In this document: positions 1 to 13,373 of the stretch, in pieces
Layout of the letters: every line of letters begins with the position of its first letter
Position numbering within the stretch: the stretch's first letter is position 1
DNA from: Bimuria novae-zelandiae CBS 107.79
Taxonomy: Eukaryota > Ascomycota > Dothideomycetes > Pleosporales > Didymosphaeriaceae
DNA: 64,000 nucleotides
Direction of reading: 5' to 3'
Assembly (NCBI GenBank): GCA_010015655.1
Contig: ML976666.1
Span: forward strand, 114,153-178,152
Translations under genes and position numbers: made by a program
Notes under the pieces: generated by a model
The model's database searches: none
What the model saw: only the letters and a program-made list of their open reading frames with translations
What the model was told of the DNA's origin: nothing

Positions 1-1700
1 GTATGTGTGGCCCATTGAGCTTGTAGGGCCGTGCTCCGCACGGCCTTTTTCGGAGAAAAATCGATATCGACCGCTAGGGGCCGAGTATGGTTTGTTGAGG
101 TATAATCTCCCGTTCACAGAGGAAGGTTGCGCGCCGCATGGATTTGCGCTACCAGGTGGGAAAGGAGAAACCCGTCGCGGTTGCCAGTACTTCGAGACAA
201 GTCCAATAGTACAAGCTCCGGACATTGGCATTTCCCGGTTGCATCGCATCAGAGATTCGTATGTGACTCGCTTGACTCGGCTCTCGGATATCACGTGCGG
301 GCAGGGTTCCCGAGGTCGCGAGGTCAGTCAGCTCATGAGTGTAAGACATCCTGTCGTCCGTAAGGACAGCAGCGTCACCAGCGTCAATTCCTCCCCATCC
401 AGTGCACATCATCCCATGGCATGACCCCAAATTCTCCAAGAACTCACTCCTCCACACCATCTCGCATGCAGGCGAGGCTATCTTCGGCTTTACAGGTTGA
501 CGAGCGAGCCGCCGGCGCACTGGCCAGCCCCCGCAATCACTCACCGCCAACACGACTCACAGAACTCTTCGTGCGCGTCTGCACAAAGGCAATGCTCCCA
601 AGTGGAATGCGAGCCTATGTCAACGTGGGCTTGCTCACCCAAATGTTGACCTCCGCGCTACCCCATGGCGCCCGCTTGATGCACAACGCAGAAACAAATC
701 TCGCATGAGTGAGTCTAGTGCGAAGTCCGGCCCATTTTTCGTCCATTCCTCCCCGTTTTCTTGCATAATGAGGTCGTCTCCTTTCGTCCTTTGCTCGGCT
801 TTAAATCTCTGGACCCTCGGATTTGCAATGCCCCTCCCCTTCTGGTCAGCTGCATTATCACGCAAGTTTGCCTCAACTCTCCAGTCAAAAAGATTAGAAA
901 CACCGTCCTCTGCCTGAAGTTCCGTCTCCTGTCTCCAATCATCCCCACTCCGCCGCGTCAAACACCCATTGTGGCCCTTGCCAAGCCGACGATCAACACC
1001 TCAAGACTTCTAAAACATCGAACAAAACGACGCTCATCTACCGGCCCTAGCAACTAGAAACCAACCTGGTACTCACAAAAATATACAAGCCGTTACGTCT
1101 GTCAGGACCAAGCCCACGATCTCCAGGCGCGGCCCGCTGCCAAGTAGGGATTCAGCCAACAGCTGCAGCGGCTCTACAGCATATCACACAACCAAGCTTC
1201 TTGGTCGGTATATCTCATACTAGGCGCCGCGTAAACAATCGAGCACGTCCGGTGAGAGCGTCCGCGCCACTTCCCCATAGCACCGCTGAACACTGTTTCG
1301 GACAGACTACTGCGACATCCCGCGCTTCCGCACAAGGCTCCAAGGATTCCAGGTCCTCTTCACTATCTGGGGCTACGCGTTCTAGGCTGCTTCTATCCAT
1401 CACGCACCTCTTTGGAAGGAAATATAAACTGGCAACAAATTTCCGAACTTTGCTTTCTCATCACGTCTTCACTTCCTTCCAATAGCCGAACAGGTCATCT
1501 GACACCCCACACTTTACCTCTTTAAAAGTACCACGGGATCAACGGAGCCACCGTCTGTGACGCGTCTCGGTCCTATCAGCACCCCGAATCATCCCGCTTT
1601 GTAAAAGCACCCCCAAGCCCACCCTCATACATATATCAGCACTGTCGCCTTCGACACTCTGCTTCTCCACCCACATCAAGAACCCCCATCACCATCACCC
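1..1700. other. No confident gene; upstream region of the small protein at 1708
   Basis: Open frames here are short and overlap on both strands, and none shows a family motif. The last 300 bases are pyrimidine-rich with little G, as in fungal promoters and 5' leaders, so they probably serve the gene starting at 1708. Confidence 0.4.
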
Positions 1701-1707
1701 TGGCGCA

Positions 1708-2070
1708 ATGTCGTCCGGCCGTCTCCACATTCCGTTCCCGCGGACCTTCCTCACTGTCAACACTCCTACCAAGAAGTCGTCAGGCCCCGTCGAGCCTACC
1801 GCTGCCCCCGAGCCCCAGCAGTCTGCTCACCCATTTCTTTCCAACCGAGCAGCCGCTCACCCGCGCCACGCCTCAGTCTCGTCCGTCAGCAGCGTCGATA
1901 GCGTTGCCAGCACGACACCTGCTCCCGTCACCGCATCTCCCGCTTCACCAGAGCTTAAGCCGACGATTCCAGCTTTTTTGTCGCTTAACGCAAAGTACGC
2001 CGCTCCTCCGAAGACTGCTGTGGAAGTGATGGAAGCCGAGAAGCATAGCTTCCTCTCTAACAAACACTAA
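1708..2070 (+). CDS. Small Ser/Pro/Ala-rich protein, unknown function
   Basis: A single uninterrupted frame of 120 residues starts at the ATG after a long C-rich leader (CACCCTGGCGCAATG). The N-terminus is basic and proline-containing (MSSGRLHIPFPRTF). The middle is low-complexity Ser/Val/Pro/Ala sequence that is probably disordered. The C-terminus reads more like a folded motif (PAFLSLNAKYAAPPK, then EVMEAEKHSFLSNKH). No signal peptide, membrane segment or catalytic motif is visible. The clean start context, coding-like third-position GC and lack of a competing frame on the other strand support a real gene. I do not recognise the family, and nothing in the sequence shows a function. Confidence 0.6.
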   Translation: MSSGRLHIPFPRTFLTVNTPTKKSSGPVEPTAAPEPQQSAHPFLSNRAAAHPRHASVSSVSSVDSVASTTPAPVTASPASPELKPTIPAFLSLNAKYAAPPKTAVEVMEAEKHSFLSNKH

Positions 2071-2073
2071 GCA

Positions 2074-4660
2074 TCTGACATGGTTTGAACTTCGCAATGT
2101 CCTAGCCGCGAAGCAGGACACGAAGAGGCGTGGGGTTAGGGTCGAAGTGGTGCCGTGCTCCGTTCCGGACGTAGAGCATGCACGATGGCGACTAAAGGCT
2201 TCGATACAGGGTGTCTTCAGAAAGAAGGAAATCGACTGGCCTTGACGATTTGACGACGACTTTCCTATTACTTTTCGGGTCACCACATATGTACAAAACC
2301 ATACTCTGGGACAGTATGGCCAAAGGTTGGAGGGGCGCAGATACGGTCGACTTTCACAGAACCTAATCCTTACCATAAACCTCCATAGTTTTTCCCAATG
2401 CAATGGATTATGAAATGTGCACTTGCTTAAAGCCTTCCTATTTTGTGATTATCGTTTTGCGGGCGGGTGTGGCCACACGTGCCTGAATTGGTGGTCTGTT
2501 TTTACTTGGGTATCCTTGCTTGAACCTGGAGGGTCCTGGATCTACGGCAAGGTCCAAGCATTGGCAACACCGAGGTTCAGATCTGAATCAGATACGGTGA
2601 GTCTCCTTTCGCCCACGTGCCAAATGCGAAACGCGAGAGGTCGCAGTTGCACTGGTACATAGACTGGCGCGAGACTCCAGAGCGACAATTGACCCAGGCG
2701 ACTGATAAGGAAGCCATGCGTTCAAGTCCCATCAAAATCTCCCACTGTGGAGATCCTGCGCGCGAATTCGTATGCGTACTTGCCTCATCTGTGCAATCAA
2801 TAATGTACTCTCCAGCGCCGAGGCAGATTGTCATTTCCGCACCGCATCCGCACTTCGCCGTACAGCATCGCGTTCGTCCCCGTCGTCGTCGTGCACGCCA
2901 TTGCCCGTCATGGAGGATTTCTATAGCGTCGCGCGCAACGCAAGACTCACCGGATACATGCCTCCCTACTCTTTTCCCCACGTTACACAAAATCTGACGC
3001 TAACCCGCTCCTCTTCGGACACTGACGCGCGAAGGAAATTCGCCTGCATTGCCTGTTCCTTTTTCATGACGACGCAAGCGGCACGGGCCCGACTGACATC
3101 ACTCGTAGCTTTTTTGCGTAGACGTGTTGCGTACGCACGTCGCTGATATGTATGCCTAGGTATCCTATCGTGCGTAAATGATGTTCACGATAAACGGCGC
3201 GGCCGCGTGAATCTTGGGAGCGTGCGTCGGGCGGGCGGGCGTTGAGCTTCAGGATGGACCGAATGCCCTTCCAGCGTTGCATGCCAAAAACCTCCTACAC
3301 ATCCCCGGGGCCATTTCCCCATCACATGACCCCGCAAACCCTTCCTCCCCTCCACCCCTTCCGCGAGAGCACAGCTCACCCCAGCGTCCCCTCGCCCACG
3401 CACTCCCCCGTCACCTTACCTCAGGCCTCCCACACTGACCCTGCGGATCGCGTTCGCATCCCGCCCCCATCCGCGCGTGCCTCGCCTAACCTGGGCCCTT
3501 TGCACTGTTGGGCACTTTTTCGCCGACTGGTCGGCCGCTCGGACGAGGCACGCCACGAGGGCGGCGCAGCGCATGCAGAATACAACACACTGACACCGTC
3601 CAGGCCTGAGATTTGTTACTACGTGACTCCGTGCGTGCGGAACCGTTTGCGCATCTGAGCAAAAGGACGGAGGGGCCGACGCGGGCGTGGGTGATGAGTG
3701 GGAGATTTGATGATGAATGATGAATGATGATGAGGGTGTAGAGGGCTGATGGAGAAGGTGTGGAAATTAGTTGGTTGGGAGCGTGAGAGCGAGCGATTAT
3801 TTGCGTTGTTGTCTGTGGTTTGAATGGGTGTGTTTCTGCGTGAAGTTGCTCGCCTCGCACCCGTGACGCTGTATCTGCGCCACCCGTGTGATCCGGTTCA
3901 GAAATACTGGGTGCACAATCTCGCATGCAATAGTCGAGTTCCATGATCTCAACACCATCGTCATAATGGCGTTATTCGTAGTGGAAGGTTGATCTCGTCG
4001 TATATAGTAGTATCTAGGGTATGCCACTTTACCGTCTCCGAGCTTCTCTCCCAATCGCTCTGGACAGTGATTTATCGTAGGCAAGCACCCACAAAACCGC
4101 AATCATCAATGAAAGACTATAGCATACAAGTCTGCGGGCATCCCGCAATAAAAGAAACATAAAAAGACCGAGCATATGACCGCACTCCTAGCTTGCTCCA
4201 AACAGAAACACAAAGTTTCAGCGAGCATGCGATTAATCGCCGTCCAGGATCCAGACTTTTCTCAAAAACAGTAGGAACGGTGTAAAAAGGGTCGCAGAAG
4301 TAACGGTTTGAAAAGTATAGGAAATTGGTATGGGCATTCGGCAAAAACACATGACACCGACTCCCAGGGGTAATATGGTGTTGCAATCCATTCGAAAGCT
4401 GCGAAAATGCAGGCTTGCAGTTCTCCTAAAACGCCATCAAACTCCAATGCTGCGCTCTGCAAGATGACAAGAGGCAATGATATATCCCAGATCCGTAATC
4501 GTGACTCAAAAGTGCATGAGCAGAGGTCCGATCGGCTATAATGCGATCGCGACGCGCGGTGTATTATATGATCAGGTGTCGGAATGGAACAGGAAGAGAG
4601 GAGCGATTATGCACAGCGGTCGACGTGTGGCCTCGTCAAGTGATGAATAGTGCGAAGGGA
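2074..4660. other. Intergenic, no supported gene
   Basis: Only short overlapping frames without recognisable motifs are present. A GATGAATGATGA-type low-complexity stretch lies near 3705-3735. The part nearest 4660 should include the 3' UTR of the G-alpha gene, which ends at 4667. Confidence 0.4.
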
Positions 4661-4666
4661 CCGATG

Positions 4667-5990
4667 TTACAAAATCCCCGAGTCTTTGAGGGCATTTTGC
4701 AATATTGTCTCCTTAACAGCGGCGAAGACGAGTCGGATGTTGGACGTATCAGTGGCTTGTGTTAAGCTGCCCAGGTTAGTCGAATATGTCGAAGCGGGAA
4801 TATCACGTACTGAGGATACAAGTTCAGATGCGCCCGATTCACTTGGTTGAACCTCCAGAGCAGGTATTTCGCTGCGCGATTGACATCGTTGCCTCCGGAG
4901 TAGTCTGGAAAATAGTTTCCTAATGGTGAACGCGCTAATTTTGCCTTGAACAAGTCTACCTTGTTCAAGAAAAGGATGATGCTTGTTCGCATGAACCATC
5001 GACTGTTGACGACTGAGTCGAAGAGCACAAGACTTTCCATCATGCGGTTCTGGAAGCTGTCAGCCAAGGCGTGTTGCATGCATCGGGGTTGCCCTTTTGT
5101 CGTACCTGAGAGCTTTCTTCCAACAGAACCTGGTCGTATTCACTCAAAGCCACGCAGAAAATGATGGATGTGACGTTTTCGAAACAGTGTATCCATTTCT
5201 TGCGCTCGCTCCGTTGGCCGCCCACGTCAAACATGCTGCAGTTTCATATTAGCCGCAGAATCTAATGTTACCCACGCGGGCTTGCATACTGTATTGACAA
5301 CTGCCCCATGGTAAATCTTGTCTCATATATACCCGTGGTCTTGGTACGCGCGCGCAGAACGTCAGACTCGATCGGGATGTAATTGGGATCGGCTATCCGC
5401 ATCACCTCGTCAAAAAAGCTGCAGCAATTAGCGAAAGCGCACGAAGAGGTTCACAATTCAACGTACTATGGTGCAGAATCCATCAGGTAAAACTCGCTCG
5501 AGTGCTCCAGGACTTTTGATATGCATGAATCTCGCCAGACTGATGTTATCGCCTGTCCGACCCGCATATCAAGCGGCTTCTCTGGGTCGGGGTCTACCGT
5601 ATAATCGAGCAAGTACTGACAGTGTTCCTCGTTGTTGGGATCGTCGGGCTTGATATCGAATTGGTGCATGGCACCGATGAGAGCCTTTGCGCAATCAATT
5701 ACGTTTTTATATATGGTCAAACGATACATGGCGAGCTCTTCTTGCGTGTATCCATTCTGGTGTATGATCTTCATCTGCTTGACGATGGTGGATTTGCCGC
5801 TCTCTCCAGAGCCTAGATGTGCTTGTTAGCGAGGGAGCAGGCAGCGGTCGCTCAACTGCTTACCCAACAGTAGGATCTTGCATTCTCGCCGTAACCGTCG
5901 TGAGTCCTCCTCCAGCTTGCGGTCGATGGCCTGGCTGCGCTTCTTCTGCTCTGCATCCTGGTTGTCCGCGCTGGACATGCAAATCCCCAT
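4667..5990 (-). CDS. ganB: Heterotrimeric G protein alpha subunit, fungal group III (GanB/Gna3/MagA type)
   Basis: Six exons join cleanly: 5990-5864, 5812-5467, 5418-5290, 5235-5106, 5049-4811 and 4766-4667, giving 356 residues, the usual family length. The protein is the GTP-binding switch that relays receptor signals at the plasma membrane. Visible motifs are an N-myristoylation start (MGICMSS), the P-loop GSGESGKST at 43-51, the switch I region RARTKTTG with Arg182, switch II DVGGQ with Gln208, NKVD at 273-276 and TQATDT near 326-331. The protein ends in KDSGIL. The MGxCMSS start, the [18 protein letters not shown] helix and the C-terminus match group III rather than group I or II alpha subunits. 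Group III subunits usually act positively on cAMP signalling, germination and nutrient sensing. The gene diverges from the HOG1 homologue across a shared 2.6-kb region. Confidence 0.96.
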
Positions 5991-6299
5991 CTTGCGGACT
6001 GCTGGCGGTGCGAGGTCGGCCGACGAACGTGTGCGGCACTACCGAGAGGCGCGGCCGCCTCACTCGAGCGAGGACAATTGCAGCCCGGCAGATTGCAGAT
6101 GAAGGCGTCCAGAGACACGGTAAAAATGGCGAGATGGGGTTTCGCCGGATAAGGATGCGATCCGAGTCGGTAGGAAACAGGCGCCGAAGCCGCGAGGACG
6201 AGAGAAAGCACGACGGCAACGCGCTACAGGAGCGGAACGGGGAGCGAGGGTGTGTCGGGGGCGTGCGCGCGCGGCGCTGCCAGAGAGGAGGAGTGTGGA

Positions 6300-6319
6300 G
6301 GGGGGGGGGGAGGGGGGGG
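6300..6319 (+). repeat. Poly-G tract, possible G-quadruplex
   Basis: Eleven G, one A and eight G lie about 310 bases upstream of the G-alpha start. On the transcribed minus strand this is a C tract, so any quadruplex would form on the other strand of the promoter or leader. The base run is direct observation; a regulatory role is inference. Confidence 0.5.
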
Positions 6320-8112
6320 CCAGTGCGCAATTGCCCCCTCTGGGAGCTGAGATGCAGTGCACGGCAGCAGCAAGGCACACTGGCTTGTCGGTGCGCACAA
6401 CGGCTCTCGACGCCGCAAGCTCCAGAGTCCAGGGGCCGGCGGGAGGGGAGATGGCAGCGCTTGTTTGGCGATGCAGCTGCGCTGTCGTGGAGGGCGACAG
6501 ATTGCTTTGGACGCCCGCCGCGCTGGGAAGGAGCGACCTTTGGTGTGCAGGCTAAGCCCCAAAGTCCAAGTGCTCGTCAACGGACGGCGTGTCGAATGCT
6601 CGGCCGTGCCAGCAGATGCAGCAAGCAGATCTTCGGGGGGGGCAGCGAGAAGAGAGAAGGTTTCGGGCACAGCGGGGACACACATGCAGCAACGGTACTG
6701 GGTGTAGGAGATTTGGGCGCTGCGGCGCGCTATTGGATAGCACCCGTCTTCTTTATTCACCAATGCTTTTAACCTAAGCCATTTCACCGCGGCCAAGCAT
6801 TACCATTGCTTGCAGCGACAAGTCCAGCCCGTCTCGCTGTCTGCAAGACCGCCACCGCGGCATTCTTCACCGAGCGGATGGCAGCGCATCAATTCATCAC
6901 AGCCCAATTGCGCCACAGAGCAGATGCGTGTCCATCCATTACTTTCGTCGCAGCAGACTCGAGGGAGAAACTACTCGCAAGCTAAGCCAGGAACTCGTCT
7001 TTCGTGAGATCTATATTCGGCACGCAGCAAGCACTGCCGCTGTACATAATATCTGTGATCGCCACGAGGCAGCTTCTGGTCCGACGGTCTTCGTCAGTGC
7101 AGTAAGGCACAGATTAAACCCCCATCATCTCTCATCTCTGTGCGTCGCGATGACGACAAACTGACTACAAACCAGCGTTGCTGTTGTTGCACGGGTTCCT
7201 CTCCCTCTCCCTCTAACTTGATGCAGCCCAAGCCATCCATTAGCCCGATGGAGGTACATTCACATACATACATATCGCCCTGTTGCCTGCCCAAGAGACT
7301 GTCAGCTGTTACCTTGTCTACGACCCGTTGAAATGAAATGCGGCAACGGCGCTCTCTATACGGTAGTCGATCCTACCCTGCTGAGGAGACCACCGCAGGG
7401 TCATCTTGCCGGGTTACTTGCTGAAGCTGAAAGCCTAGTCGCCCGGCAAAGACATTGCCGCCCGGCACGTTTGCAGCAGGTCCACGACACGTGTCTTGCG
7501 TTACTGTAAATCCGACTCCTGTACACCCGACATTTGCTGATGTTGGGTATTAGGACCGCCTGGCGCACTTCGTATAGCAGTGCCTGGGAAGCCTTGAAAC
7601 GGTGGCACATTTTTCTCGACCAGCGTTGTAACGATCCTTGGCCTGCAGGATAGCTTTGGTTAATCTCGAGATCCTTACACGTGACGACTATAATGTCCGG
7701 TATAATTCGCCGGTCTACAAGACTGCATTGCACTCCTCCGAAGTGGCGCGGCGCGACTGTGAAGGTGCTCGCAAATGGTCCGTCGGCTGCTAGTTCTTGC
7801 TTGGGCGGAACGACGGCTTTGCCCAGCGGATACTGATATCGAACGTGAAAGTTATGAATCCAAAACGCTGAGCGTGGTGTATGGCTTCCCGATATCATTG
7901 CTGGAGTGTTGATGTGCAGGCGTTCTGTCACGCACGCGCACGGCCCGCCACCACATCCACTGGAGAAAGAGCGAGGCCGTCGCAACATGTGGACCTGTGG
8001 CGTGGTACCTCGAGGCGAAGAACTGCTATCTTTTGTGCAAGATTTACAGGGGTGGCAGGGAATTTGAACTGTTTTGTGCGGGTGGGCCATGGGAAAATCA
8101 TCTTGTCCATGA

Positions 8113-8120
8113 TGACGTCA
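8113..8120. promoter_or_regulatory. Perfect ATF/CREB site (TGACGTCA) upstream of HOG1
   Basis: The palindrome TGACGTCA lies 490 bases before the HOG1 start codon. This is the consensus site of ATF/CREB-type bZIP factors such as Atf1/AtfA, which act downstream of Hog1-family kinases. Its use here is inferred. Confidence 0.4.
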
Positions 8121-8609
8121 GGCCCAGGGCAAACCTGCTGCATTCTCCATTAGGGAGAGGTTGCGGGAGTCGCCGAAAGCACAGGAGTGCCCACGCTTCC
8201 TGTTGCTGCCCTGCACTCCATTCTTCGTCTTCTCCCCTTCAACCTCATTTCCGTACCCTTTGCGTTGTGTATGTGTTGCCCCGCTCCTGGCAGTGATCGC
8301 CTCCCGTGCCTCACCCCTCTATCAGCCTCCGGCGCGCTACTACCTTTTTCCCGTGCGCGTCACGCTCCCGGCGAAAGCACCTTTCAGCAATACTGTCGCT
8401 CGGTCAGTCCGGCTGCAAATTCTGTTCTGGCTCTTCTGGACCGCCTGTTTTGCCTCCCTGAGCGACCCTGAGTCTCCGCGGTCGCCGTCTCCGACCCAAT
8501 TACCCGCGCCGCTCCAGCCCACGCAAACCAGCGACCCCACTCACCACTTCTTCGCACATCGCACTCTGCCTCCGCGACTCACCTCCGAACCCCCAAGCAC
8601 CCGCCCATC

Positions 8610-10136
<1,527 letters not shown>

Positions 10137-10752
10137 TAGGCTGGAAACGTTTCCTTGGAATAATAGTTGAACATACCACTGGGAGTGGGATAGAGCGGCG
10201 TGGGAGCGGCAAGCAGTCGCGATTTCGTCCTGAGTTGGATTTCCACCATAGTCGTGATGGTACACAATGGGTTGGCTTGTTGGAATTTGGCGGAGTGGGT
10301 TGACTGCTGCCGCGACGGCTAAGTCCGTGAGAGGCTCGAAAGCAAGCAGGTCTGTCAGACCTGCAGCAGAGCTGTGTTGCCTTCTTAACTCTTCCATTCT
10401 CGCTCATAGAAAGATCATGACATGAATAAAAGTATGCAAACCAATGACCGTTCAGGTGGGTGGATCGAGAACATGCAGGGACTATGGATGATGGAAACAA
10501 TGACTGGTACTCTACTGGATACACCACGGGAAGTCCCTGCGACTATCGATATCCTCCCCGGATCGACTGCGCGTTGGCGGGAAGATCACATGCGTGGCCT
10601 GATTCCAAGGTTCGAGAGAGCGCACGGACCAACGACCCTGTCATGTCCTATCGATAATGCACTTGGTGCAGGAAGACCAACACCACGTCTGATGTGGGAT
10701 TTCCATGGCCCTCTCTCACCCCCGAGCATAGCGACACGTACCCATAGCAAGG

Positions 10753-13028
10753 ATGGCGTTCGCGCCTTTGGTCTGCATTGTTGACTTCCATCATGCGAGG
10801 TACGGACGAGCGAGGACCATTGCTACGAGACAATGCTGATGGCGATGAAGGGGCCCGGAGGTGGAAAGATGGTTCGGCGTCGAGGAAGGCGCGGCAGACC
10901 CAGCTGTGGAGAACGACTGGTCGAACCTGCCCTTCATGGCACTCAGCGACGGCGCGCATGCGTGAGTGCTCCTTTCAAGCACGCCATCAACACGGCTGAC
11001 CAGCCGCAGCTCCGTAGAAGACTACTCCTATTTCACTTTGCGACGCGCCGAGACTGAGACGCATCCGGCCTCGAGCCTATTCGGTATTTCGTGTACGCGC
11101 CAACTCGACGCGAGCAAGTTGATCGACCGCCCCGCCGAGGTCACAAGGAGTACGGTGCAGAAGGCGGTGGTCGTCGTGAGTGATAGTCCCCAATACTTTG
11201 GAGCTATCAAGGCCCAATTGGGAGTGGTCACCGCGGCCTGGTTTGCGCAGAAGGACTTCACAGACGTCGAGATCCTGCAGCGATTCACCGAGAGCCTGCC
11301 CACGTTGCTTAAAAACCAGGAGGGAGAGGCTGACCATTACTTTGGCTTGTCTTTGCGAGAGCTGATCCACGAGTTCAAATGGCAGACTCTCGTTCTTTTT
11401 AAATGCGCTTTGCTCCAGCCAAAGGTATGACCGCCACATGTGGATCAAAGACGCGTACAAGCTGACGTTGCTAGATGCTTTTCTTCGGCTCGCACTGTGA
11501 GCGTTTATGCATGATACAATTTGCTCTCATTTCTCTGATACCCGGCCTTATTCGCCATCTTCAAGATTCTGCTGATCCAAAGTTTAATTCCTGCGAATCG
11601 AAGCTTGTTACGCCTACCTCTCTCAAAACCTCGCAGCGTTCCTCGTGTCAGTATTACGATGCCCATGTGTGGACCCTATTGACCGTTGTACAGTGCTCAC
11701 CTACATGGGCCTTCCTCTCCAGCTCTTCGGCAAAGGTTCTCTGTTCGGGCCATACACGCCACTACAGCAACTGGACGTACTGGCGGATCAAGAGACGAAG
11801 TCGTACATTGTCGGTTCAACAAACTCGCTACTTCTCCAGCAAAGGGACCGATATAGTGACATATTGATCAATCTGGACGAGCATACCGTCAATGTTACGT
11901 CGACCTCTCTTCAGCAAGCACTTGTTTTGTCCACGCCAGATCGTCGTTGGATGGACTTCCTCACGCAAACCATTAACGATACATGGGACGAATCCAACCC
12001 CAGCCGGCCCAAGGATCATGGATATGCCGGCAGCGAAGAATTTATCCGCATGCAGTTCGAGGAATACCTGCTTGCCATGCTCTCCGCTGTGAAGTTGAAG
12101 GCATATCTCGAGAAGAATCAACACAATGACAAGATTATAACAGAGTACGAAGGCGACCCAGCAAGCGAATTCTCGAACAGCTTCCTAGAAGCCTGGATGA
12201 AGACGGAAAACTATCGGATATGGAATAAATTCACCGACTCACACCTCTTCGACATTGTCGACCCGAAACATCCCTGCTCGGGTGGTCTTAGCATCGAAGA
12301 CGTGCAACGACGACTGGCGCAGTAAGTTTTCTCCCGTCATCTGCAACGGTCGTAGAAGGAGGAGCTAAGCCGACTAAATGCGTCAGGCTCGTCTCCAACT
12401 CCACTTTCCAGATGGTTGGCATCAGTATCTGTGTGCTAATCCTCGCGTACCGCATAGGCAAGTAGCTGAAATGCATCTTGACGAACGACTACAAAACTCG
12501 CGCGAAGTCATCGGCAAGCAATTAGCTGTCGGCCAGAAGAAAGTGTCCTCCGCGTTCGACAGTTTATGGGCGCAGATGGAAGCTGTCCGCGAAGCGCAAC
12601 GAAAGAGACAAGAAGAGGCTCGTTTAGCTAAAGAGAGCGAACCGAGTACTCCTGTCGTGGATAGAACCCACAATCCGCACATCCAGCACGCTCAAGCCAA
12701 CATACAAGCAGCGGGCAGCCGAGCGGGCGCGTATCTCTCCTCCTGGGGTGCATGGGCGACCGAGAAAAAGAAGGGGTGGGGAGCTAGTAGGAGCGCATCC
12801 GGGACGCCAATGCAGTCGCCGGGGCTCCCCGGGGAACCTTCTCCTGGCGATCTTAAGCGCGCGGAAGCGTTCAAGAGAGATAAGGATGGATTTTTACATG
12901 TGAGCGAGCCGCTAAGTAGTGCACGCACGGCGCCTGCAGAGGTGCAGACCGATACGAAGAGGGCGAGTCTGTTCTTTGATGCCGAGAAGGATGTAGAGAG
13001 GAGTAAGGAGGCGAAAACCGCGTCATGA
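10753..13028 (+). CDS. AVL9: Avl9-type late secretory pathway protein (DENN-like)
   Basis: Likely exons are 10753-10799, 10851-10961, 11010-11424, 11475-11637, 11694-12321 and 12458-13028, giving about 644 residues. Avl9 proteins act in late Golgi-to-surface transport and have a DENN-like fold. Family hallmarks are the N-terminal VDFHHARGPEVE, then DYSYFTLRR, the LLQPKMLFFGS segment and YMGLPLQLFGKGSLFGPYTPLQQLD. The basic, Ser/Thr-rich C-terminal tail begins after HLDERLQNSREVIG. The fourth intron (11638-11693) needs a weak GTTCCT donor, so that junction is the least certain. The fifth intron (12322-12457, 136 nt) is longer than the rest but has GTAAGT, GCTAATC and CATAG signals. The gene follows HOG1 on the same strand after 690 bases. 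Confidence 0.85.
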
Positions 13029-13187
13029 TGGCATTATCGCGGCGTTGTTGCAGTCTCCGATCTAAGCACACGATATACGCCATGGCCTTGGACTCAATGG
13101 TTGGATGTGTTGATTGTCTATATGCGTTTTAGAAGCTTTGCATTGGGCCGGCCCTGTCAATCATATTTTAGCGAATATTTTCGCGTA

Positions 13188-13235
13188 CGAAGAAGCTCGT
13201 TTTTATTGAGTTGTGGCCTGTGCGCACCCCACCAA
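13188..13235 (+). repeat. Left terminal inverted repeat of the Tc1/mariner element
   Basis: The first 42 bases match the right end exactly; after one C/T mismatch another five bases match. It is preceded by TA at 13186-13187. Confidence 0.92.
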
Positions 13236-13373
13236 GCCTGTGCCGCCCGTTCACATTCCCCATACAAATCCTCAACAAAACAGTGAATTATCAACACAAT
13301 TAGTTATTTCTGGCCTTGTAGAGCTTTTCGCAATAAGGTAATATGTATACAGGATCATTTTCTGGTGTTGCAG

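Larger units (their letters stand above)
5995..8609. other. Divergent promoter region between G-alpha and HOG1
   Basis: About 2.6 kb separates the two divergent starts. It holds no frame with a recognisable domain; a 229-codon minus frame at 7401-8090 looks spurious. It contains the poly-G tract, CT-rich stretches near 7195-7220 and a perfect TGACGTCA at 8113-8120. Long regulatory regions and leaders are plausible for two signalling genes. Confidence 0.5.

Noticed and set aside
5819..6772. 317-codon plus-strand open frame opposite the G-alpha first exon
   Set aside because: It starts inside the G-alpha first intron on the other strand, overlaps its first exon and runs through the poly-G tract; the Arg/Gly-rich product is an artefact of GC-rich sequence.
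7401..8090. 229-codon minus-strand open frame
   Set aside because: It lies in the HOG1 upstream region, has no domain or signal, and its composition looks random with scattered Cys and Arg; long chance frames occur in GC-rich DNA.
12378..12457. Separate gene start for the C-terminal part of AVL9
   Set aside because: Splicing 12321 to 12458 joins LAQ with QVAEMHLDE in frame, so the ATG at 12378 is intronic.
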